Source of the DNA: Streptomyces sp. SKN60
GTDB taxonomy: Bacteria > Actinomycetota > Actinomycetes > Streptomycetales > Streptomycetaceae
Assembly (NCBI RefSeq): GCF_026236535.1
Contig: NZ_JAHTMW010000001.1
Span: 434,001-498,000, forward strand
DNA: 64,000 nt
Direction: 5' to 3'
Shown here: piece after piece, positions 1 through 9,658 of the stretch
How positions within the stretch are numbered: position 1 is the stretch's first letter
Layout of the letters: the number at the start of each line of letters is the position of its first letter
Notes under the pieces: model-generated
The model's database searches: none
Told to the model about the DNA's origin: nothing
What the model saw: only the letters and a program-made list of their open reading frames with translations
Translations under genes and position numbers: made by a program

Positions 1-747
1 CAGGCCAAGAAGGAGAAGGCCCGCCGCCAGGTGATCGTGGCCGCCTCGGCGCTCGGCATCCTCGCCGTCGCCGGCGGCATCGGCTTCGCCGTCGTCCAGG
101 CCGGCAAGCCGTCCGCCTGGGAGGCCGCGGCGGACGCCAAGAGCGTCTCGGCGCCGAAGAACACCGAGGGCACGGACGGCACCACGGTGATCGTCGGCAA
201 GCCCGAGGCCAAGCAGACCCTGGAGATCTACGAGGACTCGCGCTGCCCGGTGTGCGCGACCTTCGAGCAGGGGGTCGGCTCCACGGTCGAGAAGGACGTC
301 GCCGACGGCAAGTACAAGCTGAAGTACGTGGGCGCGACCTTCATCGACAACTCCGACCAGGGCGAGGGCTCCAAGAACGCCCTCTCGGCGCTCGGCGCGG
401 CCCTGGACGTGAGCCCGGAGGCCTTCCTGAAGTACAAGGCGGCGCTGTACTCCACCGAGTTCCACCCGGAGGAGCGCGACGACAAGTTCGCCAAGGACTC
501 CTACCTGCTGAAGGTGGCGGACTCGGTCCCGGCCCTGAAGGGCAACGCCGAGTTCAAGAAGAACGTCGAGGGCGGCACCTTCGACGCCTGGGCGATGAAG
601 ATGTCGAAGACCTTCGACGACAGCGGGGTGCGCGGCACCCCGACCCTGAAGATGGACGGCAAGACGCTGACCGCCGAGGGCAGCGAGAACCCGCCGCTGA
701 CAGTGGAGCAGTTCAACGCGGCCCTGAGCAAGGTCCTGAAGGGCTGA
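1..747 (+). CDS. DsbA-like membrane-anchored thioredoxin-fold protein (5' partial)
   Basis: The reading frame is open from base 1, so the true start lies before the window; a GTG at 31 is in frame but sits inside the membrane segment and is unlikely to be the start. A basic stretch (KKEKARR) precedes one hydrophobic helix of about 23 residues, then an extracytoplasmic domain with a CPVC active site (codons at 244-255) and a cis-proline-type RGTPTL loop near the C-terminus. This is the DsbA/Thioredoxin_4 fold, expected to oxidise or isomerise disulfides outside the membrane. It could instead be a mycothiol-linked oxidoreductase; the partner is not deducible. No clear terminator follows before the next gene. 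Confidence 0.85.
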   Translation, partial: QAKKEKARRQVIVAASALGILAVAGGIGFAVVQAGKPSAWEAAADAKSVSAPKNTEGTDGTTVIVGKPEAKQTLEIYEDSRCPVCATFEQGVGSTVEKDVADGKYKLKYVGATFIDNSDQGEGSKNALSALGAALDVSPEAFLKYKAALYSTEFHPEERDDKFAKDSYLLKVADSVPALKGNAEFKKNVEGGTFDAWAMKMSKTFDDSGVRGTPTLKMDGKTLTAEGSENPPLTVEQFNAALSKVLKG

Positions 748-864
748 CCTCCGCGGGGGGCGGCGGGGGCGGGGCGCGGGCCCGGCGGAACGGCGGGAGA
801 AGAGCCGGCGAACATTGTGCAGAGGTCTGCCCGTTCGCCCTACCAGTCGGTAATCTGACGGGCC

Positions 865-2514
865 GTGACCAGTCGTAACCACATATCCGCCCCCACCCGC
901 CGTTCCGTGGTGAAGGCCGCCGCCGTGACCGCCGTCGCCGCGCCGGCGCTGGCGGCCGCCGCCTCTCCCGCGCTCGCGGCCGCCGGGGCACCCGTCTTCC
1001 TGCACGGTGTCGCCTCCGGCGACCCGCTGCCCGACGGCGTCCTGCTCTGGACGCGCGTCACCCCCACCCCCGACGCCCTGCCCGGTTCCGGCCAGGGCCC
1101 CGATGTGACGGTCGGCTGGGAGCTGGCCGAGGACCGCGGCTTCGCCCGTACGGTCGCGAGCGGCAGCACCGTCGCCTCCGCGGGCGCCGACCACACGGTG
1201 AAGGTGGACGTACGGGGGCTGCGGCCGGCCACCCCGTACTGGTACCGCTTCACCGCGGACGGCGCCGTCTCCCCCGCCGGCCGCACCCGCACCGCGCCCG
1301 CCGCCGACGCGAGCGGCCCCGGGGTGCGCTTCGGCGTGGTCTCCTGCGCCAACTGGGAGGCGGGCTGGTTCTCGGCGTACCGGCACCTGGCCGCCCGTAC
1401 CGACCTGGACGCGATCCTCCATCTTGGCGACTACATCTACGAGTACGCCACCGGCGCCTACCCGGAGGCGAAGTACGGGGTCCGGCAGCACCAGCCGGCG
1501 CACGAGATCACGACGCTCGCCGACTACCGGCTGCGGCACGCCACCTACAAGACGGACTCCGACCTGCAGGCGCTGCACGCGGCGCATCCGGTCGTGGCGA
1601 TCTGGGACGACCACGAGTTCGCCAACGACGCCTGGTCGGGCGGGGCCGAGAACCACACGCCGGGCACCGAGGGCGTCTGGGCGGACCGGGTCGCGGCGGC
1701 CAAGCGGGCCTACTTCGAGTGGATGCCGGTGCGCGCCTCCACGGAGGGCACGGTCTACCGACGGCTGCGCTTCGGCCGGCTGGCCGATCTGCATCTGCTC
1801 GACCTGCGCTCGTTCCGCTCGCAGCAGGCGGGCGTGGGCAGCGGCGCGGTGGACGACCCGGAGCGTTCGATCACCGGGCGGGCGCAGCTGGACTGGCTGA
1901 AGTCGGGGCTCTCGGCCTCGGACGCGGCCTGGCAGCTGGTGGGCACCTCGGTGATGATCTCGCCGGTGGCCTTCGGCGCGCTGCCGGCCGAGCTGCTCGC
2001 CCCGCTGGCGGAGCTGCTCGGGCTGCCCCAGGAGGGCCTCGCGGTCAACGTCGACCAGTGGGACGGCTACACGGACGACCGCAAGGAGCTGCTGAAGCAC
2101 CTGACGGACCAGGGCATCCGGAACACGGTCTTCCTGACCGGCGACATCCACATGGCCTGGGCGAACGACGTGCCGGTGAAGGCGGCGACGTATCCGCTGT
2201 CGGCCTCGGCGGCGACCGAGTTCGTGGTGACCTCGGTGACCTCGGACAACCTGGACGACCTGCTGCACGTGGCGCCGGGCACCCTCTCGCTGGTGGCCCA
2301 GACGGCGGTGAAGGCGGCCAACCGCCACGTGAAGTGGGTGGACATGGACCACCACGGGTATGGCGTCCTCGACGTGACCGCCGCGCGCTCGCAGATGGAC
2401 TACTACACGGTGTCGAACCGGGCGGACCGGAACGCGACGGCGTCCTGGGCGCGTTCGTATCGCACGCTGAACGGAACGCAGCGTGTCGAGCGGGTGTACC
2501 AGCCGGTGCTCTGA
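865..2514 (+). CDS. phoD: Secreted alkaline phosphatase PhoD
   Basis: 549 aa, GTG start. The N-terminus has a twin-arginine signal (TRRSVVKAA followed by an Ala-rich hydrophobic stretch ending near residue 39), so the enzyme is exported folded by Tat. A PhoD N-terminal beta domain (about residues 42-130) is followed by the metallophosphoesterase core with [16 protein letters not shown] and TGDIHMAW metal-binding motifs, as in the calcium/iron PhoD family. It hydrolyses phosphomonoesters and diesters outside the cell to scavenge phosphate. PhoD genes in Streptomyces belong to the PhoP regulon; I saw only a weak half-site upstream (around 829) and do not call a PHO box. A hairpin follows the stop. 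Confidence 0.93.
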   Translation: MTSRNHISAPTRRSVVKAAAVTAVAAPALAAAASPALAAAGAPVFLHGVASGDPLPDGVLLWTRVTPTPDALPGSGQGPDVTVGWELAEDRGFARTVASGSTVASAGADHTVKVDVRGLRPATPYWYRFTADGAVSPAGRTRTAPAADASGPGVRFGVVSCANWEAGWFSAYRHLAARTDLDAILHLGDYIYEYATGAYPEAKYGVRQHQPAHEITTLADYRLRHATYKTDSDLQALHAAHPVVAIWDDHEFANDAWSGGAENHTPGTEGVWADRVAAAKRAYFEWMPVRASTEGTVYRRLRFGRLADLHLLDLRSFRSQQAGVGSGAVDDPERSITGRAQLDWLKSGLSASDAAWQLVGTSVMISPVAFGALPAELLAPLAELLGLPQEGLAVNVDQWDGYTDDRKELLKHLTDQGIRNTVFLTGDIHMAWANDVPVKAATYPLSASAATEFVVTSVTSDNLDDLLHVAPGTLSLVAQTAVKAANRHVKWVDMDHHGYGVLDVTAARSQMDYYTVSNRADRNATASWARSYRTLNGTQRVERVYQPVL

Positions 2515-2532
2515 CCGACGATTTTCAGCCAT

Positions 2533-2555
2533 GATCCCGTTTGTTAACGGGAGAT
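2533..2555 (+). terminator. Hairpin downstream of phoD
   Basis: CCCGTT and AACGGG flank a TGTT loop (2536-2551), and GATC sequences outside extend the stem imperfectly. It lies 18 bases after the phoD stop and lacks a T tract. A weak intrinsic terminator is the simplest reading. Confidence 0.4.
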
Positions 2556-2799
2556 CACACGGCTACGGCGGGTGGTGAGTTCGGGGCTTCGAATCCGGAC
2601 ACACTGCCCGCCTTCGTCGTTTCTTCTGTTACGTCGACGTCTCAAACCCTGGAATCGGCGCAAGTTTTTCTTCTTGTTGACCCGATTTGCCCCTCGAATG
2701 ATTGGGCTTGATCACTCCTCAACGACGTCTGACATGGACGCGTAATCTCCCCGGCGTGGCGAGGAAGTGCCTCTCCACGACCCCCACGAGGAGTCCCCC

Positions 2800-3798
2800 G
2801 TGCGCGCTCTTGCTCGTATATCGCCGCGTATGTCCCGTCGCATTCTCGGCACGGCCGTGATGGCCGGAACCCTGGCCCTGGCCCCCCTGTCCGCCACCGC
2901 GGCCCTTCCGTCCGCCTCCGGCGCCACCCTGGCCTCGGCCGAGAAGTGCGCCGACGACGCCGGCGTCTCCGCCGCCCGCAAGGTGAAGGGCGGCGCCACC
3001 AAGGCCGAGCCCAACGAGGTCACCGCCGAACAGGCCAAGGCCATGGACGCGGACCTGAAGAAGAAGGTCGCCGCCGGCTGGACCGACAGCCGTCTCAGCC
3101 CCTCCGCGACCCTCGGCGCCACCGCGGTCTCGATCCCGGTCTACTTCCACGTGATCCACAGCGGCACGACGGGCAAGCTCAGCGCCACGGACGTCAACAA
3201 CCAGCTGGCCGTCCTCAACGCCGCCTACGCGGGCCAGGGCACCGGCAACGTGAACACGGGCTTCCAGTTCACCCTGGCCGGCACCGACTACACGGACAAC
3301 GCCACCTGGTACAACCTGACCTCCGGCTCCACCGCCGAGAAGCAGATGAAGCAGACCCTCCGCAAGGGCGGCGCGGGCGCGCTGAACATCTACACCGCCA
3401 ACCTCGGCGGCGGCCTGCTCGGCTGGGCGACCTTCCCGTCCTCGTACAACTCCAGCCCCTCCATGGACGGTGTCGTCATCCTCGACGCCTCCCTGCCGGG
3501 CGGCTCGGCGACCAACTACGACGAGGGCGACACCGCGACCCACGAGGTCGGCCACTGGATGGGCCTGTACCACACCTTCCAGGGCGGCTGTAACGGCAAC
3601 GGCGACTACGTCTCCGACACCCCGGCCGAGAAGAGCCCGGCTTACGAGTGCCCGACCGGCCGCGACTCCTGCGCCTCCAAGACGGGTGTGGACCCGATCC
3701 ACAACTTCATGGACTACACGTACGACTCCTGCATGTACCAGTTCACCTCGGGCCAGGTGACCCGGATGAACGACGCCTGGACCGCGTACCGCGCCTGA
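2800..3798 (+). CDS. Secreted zinc metalloprotease, M43-like
   Basis: 332 aa from the GTG at 2800, chosen because GAGGAG lies 8 bases upstream and a signal peptide begins right after ([13 protein letters not shown], then a hydrophobic Ala/Leu stretch ending about residue 35). An in-frame GTG at 2767 has no good ribosome site. The catalytic segment [11 protein letters not shown] fits HExxHxxGxxH of metzincins, and a Met-turn ([14 protein letters not shown]) follows, with four or more cysteines between them. This arrangement is that of the pappalysin/cytophagalysin (M43) family rather than snapalysin. It is expected to be a secreted endopeptidase; substrate unknown. A propeptide probably spans residues 36-105. 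Confidence 0.85.
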   Translation: MRALARISPRMSRRILGTAVMAGTLALAPLSATAALPSASGATLASAEKCADDAGVSAARKVKGGATKAEPNEVTAEQAKAMDADLKKKVAAGWTDSRLSPSATLGATAVSIPVYFHVIHSGTTGKLSATDVNNQLAVLNAAYAGQGTGNVNTGFQFTLAGTDYTDNATWYNLTSGSTAEKQMKQTLRKGGAGALNIYTANLGGGLLGWATFPSSYNSSPSMDGVVILDASLPGGSATNYDEGDTATHEVGHWMGLYHTFQGGCNGNGDYVSDTPAEKSPAYECPTGRDSCASKTGVDPIHNFMDYTYDSCMYQFTSGQVTRMNDAWTAYRA

Positions 3799-3813
3799 CG
3801 GACCGTCCGAACA

Positions 3814-3858
3814 TACGGGTGTGGCCCCGGGAACCGAGTTCCCGGGGCCACACCCGTA
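3814..3858. terminator. Strong bidirectional terminator
   Basis: A perfect 20-bp inverted repeat (3814-3833 and 3839-3858) with a 5-base loop sits between two convergent genes whose stops are at 3798 and 3875. It ends transcription of the metalloprotease and probably of the leftward hydrolase gene. Confidence 0.88.
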
Positions 3859-3874
3859 CGCGCCCGCAAGGCCT

Positions 3875-4444
3875 CTAAAGACTGTCGAGGAAGTCCAGCG
3901 CCACGGCCCAGGTCCGCTCCGCCGCCTCCGCGTCGTGGTCCGGCAGCTCCGGGTCGGTGTACAGGTGCCCGGCGCCCCGGTAGCGGTAGACCTCCACGTC
4001 CGCGCCCGCCCGCTGCATCCGCAGGTACCAGGCCGACAGCCAGTCGTCCGTCTCGTACGGGTCGGGCTCGGCCACGTGCAGCTGCACCGGCAGCTCGTCC
4101 ACCGCGGCCGACTCGGCGATGTCCGAGGTGCCGTGCAGGAGCAGCAGCCCGCGCGCCTTCTCGTCGCCGAGCGCCAGGGTCTGCGCCACCGAGGCGCCGA
4201 AGTCCAGGCCCATGTAGACCAGGCCGCGCTCCGAGTACGGGGCGGCGGCGAGCACGGCCCGCTTCAGGAGCTCGTCCTTGCCGATCTCGTCCCGCAGCGC
4301 CACGCCCTCCTCGGTGGTCTCCACGGTCCGTCCGTCGAAGAGGTCGGGCGTCCAGACCTGATGGCCGGCGGCCCGCAGCCGCTCGGCCGCGGCCGTCACG
4401 GACGGGGTGAGCCCGTGGACCGAGTGGAAGAGCATGATGTCCAT
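3875..4444 (-). CDS. Dienelactone hydrolase family protein
   Basis: 189 aa. The ATG at 4444 (MDIMLFHSV) is preferred over an in-frame ATG at 4453 because GGGAGG lies 9 bases before it but abuts the other. An alpha/beta-hydrolase fold is suggested by the early HSVHG strand-turn, a GLDFGAS elbow, and a late D..H pair (DPYETDDW and GAGHLYTD). The elbow has Asp-Phe-Gly where dienelactone hydrolases carry Gly-x-Cys/Ser-x-Gly, so the nucleophile is not obvious and the substrate cannot be named. Cytosolic, no signal peptide. It lies 65 bp downstream of the antiporter gene on the same strand and may be cotranscribed with it. Confidence 0.75.
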   Translation of the reverse strand: MDIMLFHSVHGLTPSVTAAAERLRAAGHQVWTPDLFDGRTVETTEEGVALRDEIGKDELLKRAVLAAAPYSERGLVYMGLDFGASVAQTLALGDEKARGLLLLHGTSDIAESAAVDELPVQLHVAEPDPYETDDWLSAWYLRMQRAGADVEVYRYRGAGHLYTDPELPDHDAEAAERTWAVALDFLDSL

Positions 4445-4509
4445 GGGCTCCATCCTCCCATCCGGCGGCCGGGGCCCGGGGCACCCGCCCATGCCCGCCG
4501 CCCCGCGGC

Positions 4510-6096
4510 TCAGCGCAGGCTGCGCACGTCGAGGTCGCGCAGCACCCGGTCCACCACCTCCGGATCCGCCCCGGGCTCGCTGCGCGCCGAGAGCACCGCG
4601 TGCCGGGCCGCCGACATCAGCTCCTTCTGGATCCGGTGCACCGACTTCAGCCGCTCCACGCGCTGGGTGAACGCGGCCCGCCGCTCCTCGTCCACCATGT
4701 CCGGGCTGATCCGGGCCCCGATGTCGAAGGCGCCGCGCTGCAGCCGCTCCGCCACCTCCTCCGGCAGCTCCTCCAGCTCCGTGATCTCCTTCAGGCGCTG
4801 CTTGGCGGCCTTCGCCGCCCGGATCGCCAGATCCCGCTCGAAGGCCCGCTCGGCGTCCGTGTCGGCCTTCACACCGAGCCGCTTCACCAGCCACGGCAGG
4901 GTGAGGCCCTGCACCACCAGGGTGGCCAGGATCACGCAGAAGGCGATGAAGACCAGCTCGTCGCGGCCGGGGAAGGGCGCGCCGGCGTTCGTACGGAGCG
5001 GGATGGCGAGCGCGAGCGCCACCGAGGCCACCCCGCGCATCCCGGCCCACCACATGATGACGGACTCGCGCCAGTTCATCGGGATCTCCTCGGCGTACTC
5101 CCGCCGGTCGTGCAGCTTCTTCGCCACCCAGGCGGCGGGCAGCAGCCAGAGCAGCCGCACCACGACCACCACGCCGACCACCGCGAGCCCCCAGCCGAGC
5201 ATCTGGCCGCCGCGTCCCTCGGCGACCCCGAAGACATGGACCAGTTCCAGGCCGATCAGACCGAAGGCGATGCCGGTGACCAGGGTCTCGACGATCTCCC
5301 AGAAGGTCTGCCCGGCGAGCCGCCCCATCACGTCGTCGGCGTCGAGCGCGTACTCGGCCAGATAGAGCGCGGTGACCAGGACCGCGAGCACGCCGGAGCC
5401 GTGCAGCTCCTCGGCGATCACGTACGCGACGAAGGGGACGAGCAGGGTGAGGCCGGTCTGCAGGGTGGCGTCGGCGAGGAAGCCCATCAGCTTGTTGGCG
5501 GCCCAGCCGAGGGCGAGGCCGATCACGACGGCGACGACCGCGGACAGGAACAGCTCGCCCAGCGCCTCGGGCCAGGAGAAGTGGCCGGTGACCACCGCCG
5601 TGATCGCCACGTGGTAGAGCACGATCGCGGTGACGTCGTTGAAAAGCCCCTCGCCCTCCAGGATCGACACCAGCCGGCGCGGCAGCCCGAGGGAGCCCGC
5701 CACGGCGGTCGCCGCGACCGGGTCGGGCGGCGCCACCAGCGCGCCGAGGGCAAGCGCCGCGGCCAGCGGGATGCCCGGCACCAGGGCGTCCGCCACGGCG
5801 CCGACGGCGGCCGTGGTGACGAAGACCAGCGCCACCGCGAGCAGGAAGATCGGCCGCCGGTTGGCCGCGAACTGGCGCCAGGAGGTGCGCTGCGCCGAGG
5901 CGTAGAGCAGCGGCGGCAGCACCAGCGGCAGGATGAACTCGGGCGGGACGTCGACGTTCGGCACGAAGGGCAGGAACGCGAGCACGATCCCGACGAGGGT
6001 CATCAGGACCGGCGCCGGCAGCCCGAGCCGGTCCCCCAGGGGCACGGTCAGGACGGCGCCGAGGAGCAGCAGGAAGAGCAGGGCCAGTTGATCCAC
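4510..6096 (-). CDS. CPA1 family Na+/H+ antiporter
   Basis: 528 aa, GTG start. About twelve hydrophobic helices occupy residues 1-410, followed by a cytosolic, charged helical tail of about 110 residues. Motifs typical of NhaP/NHE exchangers are visible: ALVAPPDPVAATAV with the paired acidic site, LEGEGLFNDVTAIVLY, and MRGVASVALALAIPL with the conserved Arg. It should exchange cytoplasmic Na+ (or K+) for protons for pH and salt homeostasis. The C-terminal region may regulate transport. Nothing in the sequence distinguishes Na+ from K+ preference. Confidence 0.9.
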   Translation of the reverse strand: MDQLALLFLLLLGAVLTVPLGDRLGLPAPVLMTLVGIVLAFLPFVPNVDVPPEFILPLVLPPLLYASAQRTSWRQFAANRRPIFLLAVALVFVTTAAVGAVADALVPGIPLAAALALGALVAPPDPVAATAVAGSLGLPRRLVSILEGEGLFNDVTAIVLYHVAITAVVTGHFSWPEALGELFLSAVVAVVIGLALGWAANKLMGFLADATLQTGLTLLVPFVAYVIAEELHGSGVLAVLVTALYLAEYALDADDVMGRLAGQTFWEIVETLVTGIAFGLIGLELVHVFGVAEGRGGQMLGWGLAVVGVVVVVRLLWLLPAAWVAKKLHDRREYAEEIPMNWRESVIMWWAGMRGVASVALALAIPLRTNAGAPFPGRDELVFIAFCVILATLVVQGLTLPWLVKRLGVKADTDAERAFERDLAIRAAKAAKQRLKEITELEELPEEVAERLQRGAFDIGARISPDMVDEERRAAFTQRVERLKSVHRIQKELMSAARHAVLSARSEPGADPEVVDRVLRDLDVRSLR

Positions 6097-6169
6097 GGAC
6101 CTACCCTGTCACGTACGCCCGTTTCGCCCGGGATTGCCCGCCCGAAGACCCGGGATTGCCCCTCCGGCC

Positions 6170-6649
6170 CTACAGCGCGCGCCGCATGGCCCGGTGCGGC
6201 ATGTCCGCGTCCGGGAACTCGGGGCCGTACGCCTCGTAGCCGAGCCGCTCGTAGAAGCCGAGGGCGTGGGTCTGGGCGTGCAGGTCGACGGCGGCGAGTC
6301 CGCGCTCGCGGGCCGCGTCCTCGATGGCCCGCACCAGCGCCGCGCCGACCCCGAGGCCGCGCGCCGCCTTGTTCACCGCGAGCCGCCCGAGCGAGCCCAC
6401 GGTGGCGTCGGCGCCGGTCTTGCCGGTCGCGTCGGCCCCGAAGAGCAGCCGCCCGGTGCCCAGCGGCACGCCGTCCGCGCGGACCGCGAGGACGTGCACG
6501 GCGGTCTCGTCGTACGTGTCGTACTCGATCTCCTGCGGAACGCCCTGCTCCACGACGAAGACCTCGCGGCGCACCGCGAAGCACGCCTCCCGGTCGCCTT
6601 CGGCCACGGCCTCCCGGACCGTGTAGGCGGACCTTCCGCCGGCGCTCAC
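6170..6649 (-). CDS. GNAT family N-acetyltransferase
   Basis: 159 aa from the GTG at 6649, whose first four bases overlap the rluD stop (GTGA), indicating translational coupling. The acetyl-CoA loop is seen as [21 protein letters not shown], and the C-terminal [17 protein letters not shown] is typical of the ElaA/GNAT fold. The upstream [18 protein letters not shown] segment is that of ElaA-like proteins. Substrate unknown. It is the last gene of the lspA-rluD-GNAT run. Confidence 0.85.
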   Translation of the reverse strand: MSAGGRSAYTVREAVAEGDREACFAVRREVFVVEQGVPQEIEYDTYDETAVHVLAVRADGVPLGTGRLLFGADATGKTGADATVGSLGRLAVNKAARGLGVGAALVRAIEDAARERGLAAVDLHAQTHALGFYERLGYEAYGPEFPDADMPHRAMRRAL

Positions 6650-7587
6650 CGGCTCTCCGCCTCGATGCGGTCGAGGGCGGTCTGCAGGTCGGCCGGGTAG
6701 TCGCTGGCGAACTCGACCCACTTGCCGTCGCCGGGGTGCTCGAAGCCGAGCCGGACGGCGTGCAGCCACTGCCGGGTCAGGCCCAGGCGCTTGGCCATGG
6801 TCGGGTCGGCGCCGTAGGTGAGGTCGCCGACGCAGGGGTGGCGGTGGGCCGACATGTGCACCCGGATCTGGTGGGTGCGGCCGGTCTCCAGCTTGATGTC
6901 GAGCAGCGAGGCCGCCCGGTACGCCTCGATGAGGTCGTAGTGGGTCACGGAGGGCTTGCCCTCGGCGGTCACGGCCCACTTGTAGTCGTGGTTCGGGTGC
7001 CGGCCGATCGGCGCGTCGATGGTGCCGCTCAGCGGGTCCGGGTGGCCCTGCACCAGGGCGTGGTAGCGCTTGTCGACCACGCGCTCCTTGAACTGGCGCT
7101 TCAGCGAGGTGTACGCGTACTCCGACTTCGCCACGACCATCAGGCCGGAGGTGCCGACGTCGAGCCGGTGCACGATGCCCTGGCGCTCGGCGGCGCCTGA
7201 GGTGGAGATCCGGTAGCCGGCGGCGGCCAGGCCGCCGATCACGGTGGTGCCGGTCCAGCCGGGGCTGGGGTGCGCGGCGACGCCGATCGGCTTCATGATC
7301 ACGACGATGTCGTCGTCGTCATGGACGATCTCCATGCCCTCGACGGGCTCGGCGACGATCCGCACCGGCGCGGGCGCGCCGGGCATCTCGACCTCGAGCC
7401 ACGCGCCACCGCTGACCCGCTCGGACTTGCCGACGACGGAGCCGTCGACCTGGACCTTGCCTGCGGCGGCCAGCTCGGCCGCCTTCGTACGGGAGAACCC
7501 GAACATACGGGCGATGGCGGCGTCGACGCGCTCGCCCTCCAGGCCGTCGGGAACGGGCAGCGTGCGGATCTCGGGACTCGTGCTCAC
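6646..7587 (-). CDS. rluD: RluA/RluD family rRNA pseudouridine synthase
   Basis: 313 aa, GTG start. An S4 RNA-binding domain (about residues 15-75, [18 protein letters not shown]) precedes the catalytic domain with the [16 protein letters not shown] motif holding the catalytic Asp, plus the late [20 protein letters not shown] motif. The family converts uridines in 23S rRNA helix 69 to pseudouridine in the RluD case; specificity within RluA/C/D is inferred from length and the S4 domain. It lies 17 bp after lspA on the same strand and overlaps the next gene by 4 bp, so these are an operon. Confidence 0.9.
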   Translation of the reverse strand: MSTSPEIRTLPVPDGLEGERVDAAIARMFGFSRTKAAELAAAGKVQVDGSVVGKSERVSGGAWLEVEMPGAPAPVRIVAEPVEGMEIVHDDDDIVVIMKPIGVAAHPSPGWTGTTVIGGLAAAGYRISTSGAAERQGIVHRLDVGTSGLMVVAKSEYAYTSLKRQFKERVVDKRYHALVQGHPDPLSGTIDAPIGRHPNHDYKWAVTAEGKPSVTHYDLIEAYRAASLLDIKLETGRTHQIRVHMSAHRHPCVGDLTYGADPTMAKRLGLTRQWLHAVRLGFEHPGDGKWVEFASDYPADLQTALDRIEAESR

Positions 7588-7604
7588 CCGTCGAGTATGC
7601 CTTG

Positions 7605-8195
7605 TCAGTCCTTGTGGACGGTGCCGTCGGGGTCCAGGCCCCGGAACGAGAGCAGCACGATCAGGATGCCGCCGCACACGATCGCCGAGTCGGCGAGGTT
7701 GAAGACGGCGAAGCCCTTGGGGGCGATGAAGTCGACGACCGCGCCCTCGAAGACGCCCGGCGAGCGGAAGATCCGGTCGGTCAGATTGCCGAGCGCGCCG
7801 CCGAGCAGCAGGCCGAGCGCGATCGCCCAGGGCAGGCTGTAGAGCTTGCGCGCGAGCCGGATGATCACCGCGATGACCACGGCCGCGATCACGGTGAAGA
7901 TGATCGTGAAGGCCTCGCCCATGCCGAAGGCGGCACCGGGGTTGCGGATGGCCTCGAAGCGCAGCAGGTCGCCGATCACCTCGATCGGCTCGTGCCCCTC
8001 GAGCTTCGCCACCACGAGCATCTTGCTGCCGAGGTCGAGGAGGTAGGCGAGCACGGCCACCACGAACAGCGCGACGATCCTGCGCCTCCCCGCCGGCTGC
8101 GGCCGCTCCTCCGGAGCGGCCGTCTCGTCGGCCCCTGCTGCATCCGGTGAATCCGGTGAATCCGGCGTACCGATGACGCTCTCCGCCTCTGCCAC
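7605..8195 (-). CDS. lspA: Lipoprotein signal peptidase (signal peptidase II)
   Basis: 196 aa, GTG start with GAGGG 6 bases upstream. An acidic/Pro-rich N-terminal tail of about 35 residues is followed by four membrane helices. The two catalytic aspartates sit in GNLTDRIFR and FNLADSAI, and the NPGAAFGM motif is intact. It cleaves prolipoprotein signal peptides before the lipid-modified Cys. LspA proteins are commonly 150-170 aa, so the cytosolic extension is an actinobacterial addition. First gene of an operon with rluD and the GNAT gene. Confidence 0.95.
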   Translation of the reverse strand: MAEAESVIGTPDSPDSPDAAGADETAAPEERPQPAGRRRIVALFVVAVLAYLLDLGSKMLVVAKLEGHEPIEVIGDLLRFEAIRNPGAAFGMGEAFTIIFTVIAAVVIAVIIRLARKLYSLPWAIALGLLLGGALGNLTDRIFRSPGVFEGAVVDFIAPKGFAVFNLADSAIVCGGILIVLLSFRGLDPDGTVHKD

Positions 8196-8257
8196 GTGAG
8201 TCCCTCAACCTAGGTGCCTGATGTGCACCGAGAGTACGGCACGCACCTCCGGCGCCG

Positions 8258-9085
8258 TCAGCCCCGCCGCTCCTGCTTCTGCTTGTCCTCCACACAGAGG
8301 GTGGCGCGCGGGAAGGCCTGCATCCTGGCCTTGCCGATGGGCTTGCCGCAGACCTCACAGAGGCCGTAGGTGCCCGCGTCGAGCCGCTCCAGGGCGTGCT
8401 CGGACTGCTCCAGCATCTCGCGGGCGTTCGCCGCCAGGGCGAGCTCGTGCTCCCGCGTGATGTTCTTGGTGCCGGTGTCGGCCTGGTCGTCGCCCGCGCC
8501 GTCGCCGGAGTCGCGCATCAGACCGGTCAGCTCCTCCTCGGAGTGGACCAGCTCGCTGCGCAGCCGCAGCACCTCGGCCTGCAGCTCGCTGCGGGCCTCG
8601 GCGACCTCCTCTGGCGTCCACGGCTCCTCACCCGGGCGTACGGCGAGCTCGCCGGCCCGGGCCTGGGGCACCGCGGCCCCGGCCGCGCCGGCCGTCGTGA
8701 CGCCGCCCGCGGTCTTCTTCGCTGCCACCGTGCTGGCTCCTGTCTTCCGGTTGGTCGGGGCGGCCGGCTTCCCGGCCGGCGCCTTCTTGGCGGACGTCTT
8801 CCTGGCCGGCGCCTTCTTCGCGGGCGCCGTCCCGGCAGCCGCCTTCTTCTCGACGGTCTTCTTCGCGGCCGTCTTCTTCGCGGCCGTCTTCTTCGGGGCC
8901 GTCTTCTCGGCGGCCGGCTTCCGCTCGGCGGTCTTCGTCGTGGCCGCCTTCTTCGTGGCCGCTTTCTTCGCCGTCGTCTTCTTCGCCGTCGTGTTCTTCG
9001 CAGTCGTCCTCTTCGCGGCCGGCGCCTCCGCCGCCGTGGTCTTCGTGGCCGTCGTCTTCTCCGCGGCGGTCTTCTTCGCCACCAT
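8258..9085 (-). CDS. ddbA: DdbA-type nucleoid protein: histone H1-like tail fused to a DksA/TraR domain
   Basis: 275 aa, ATG start. Residues 1 to about 130 are almost entirely Lys/Ala/Thr/Pro repeats ([13 protein letters not shown] style) as in histone H1 and HupS-type tails, expected to coat DNA. Residues 150-275 form a DksA/TraR-like helical hairpin and a zinc-finger segment with C243, C246 and C264. The fourth ligand position, residue 267, is Asp (codon at 8285-8287) rather than Cys. DksA proteins reach into the RNA polymerase secondary channel; a fused protein of this type, DdbA, has been described in S. coelicolor. The gene is monocistronic, between lspA and the ileS T-box. Confidence 0.85.
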   Translation of the reverse strand: MVAKKTAAEKTTATKTTAAEAPAAKRTTAKNTTAKKTTAKKAATKKAATTKTAERKPAAEKTAPKKTAAKKTAAKKTVEKKAAAGTAPAKKAPARKTSAKKAPAGKPAAPTNRKTGASTVAAKKTAGGVTTAGAAGAAVPQARAGELAVRPGEEPWTPEEVAEARSELQAEVLRLRSELVHSEEELTGLMRDSGDGAGDDQADTGTKNITREHELALAANAREMLEQSEHALERLDAGTYGLCEVCGKPIGKARMQAFPRATLCVEDKQKQERRG

Positions 9086-9383
9086 GTCGCGGCCCCTTCA
9101 CATTTTGTGATCTTGCTCGCGAATCGTGCTGGGACGATAAATCGGCCCAAGGTCCGCGGCAACGGGGCACGCCGCCCATTCCGCCCGCCCCGGCGGCCCG
9201 CGGGGCGAACCTGCCTCGGTTGTGCCCAGCTCTCCGGCGGGTTATCCGCGCCGCCCCTCCCCCACTTGGCCGCAGCGGAAGTCCGCGCCGGGCCGTATGG
9301 CCATTCGGGTCACCGGGACGTCACCGGGAATCGGGGGAAAACCGGTCGGCCGACCCGGCCCGCGCCCCGTACACTGGGCGGAG
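9086..9383. other. Divergent intergenic region between ddbA and the ileS T-box
   Basis: No credible gene is visible in these 298 bases. A TACACT hexamer at 9370-9375 could be the -10 of the ileS leader; no good -35 is seen. The ddbA promoter must lie here but is not evident. Confidence 0.5.
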
Positions 9384-9655
9384 CGAAAGGCTTGGATGGG
9401 GACGAGTAGCGTCGTAAGCAGCCATGAGCGACCCGGGGACGGTGCGAGCCCGGGGGCGAGCGCGATGTGAAGCATCACCCCGGAGCTGCCGGAAGAAAGC
9501 CGCGGGACCGTGAGGACCGCGCGGCGACTAGACCCGGCGTCGCGACCCCAATGAGGGGGCTCAGGGCGTCCGCGCCCGGGGCCAAGGAGGGTGGTACCGC
9601 GGGAGCAGTGCTCTCGTCCCTCCGGACGGAACGAGGCACATCCGCCGGAGGAAGA
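9384..9655 (+). promoter_or_regulatory. Translational T-box riboswitch of ileS
   Basis: The T-box signature AGGGTGGTACCGCG is present at 9588-9601. CCCTCC at 9618-9623 can pair with GGAGGG at 9586-9591 (antisequestrator), or CCTCCGG at 9619-9625 can pair with CCGGAGG at 9645-9651, which contains the ileS ribosome-binding site. These alternatives are mutually exclusive, so uncharged tRNA-Ile should free the site and switch translation on. Stem I is probably closed by GCAGC (near 9418) and GCTGC (near 9488), with a candidate Ile specifier ATC at 9474-9476. There is no terminator T run, as expected for the actinobacterial translational class. Confidence 0.9.
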
Positions 9656-9658
9656 TCG

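Noticed and set aside
829..850. Possible PHO box before phoD
   Set aside because: Only one GTTCGCC-like unit is present; the 11-base direct repeat is not.
4600..7200. An 866-codon rightward frame across the antiporter, GNAT and rluD genes
   Set aside because: It is opposite three recognised genes and has an Arg/Pro/His-rich shadow composition.
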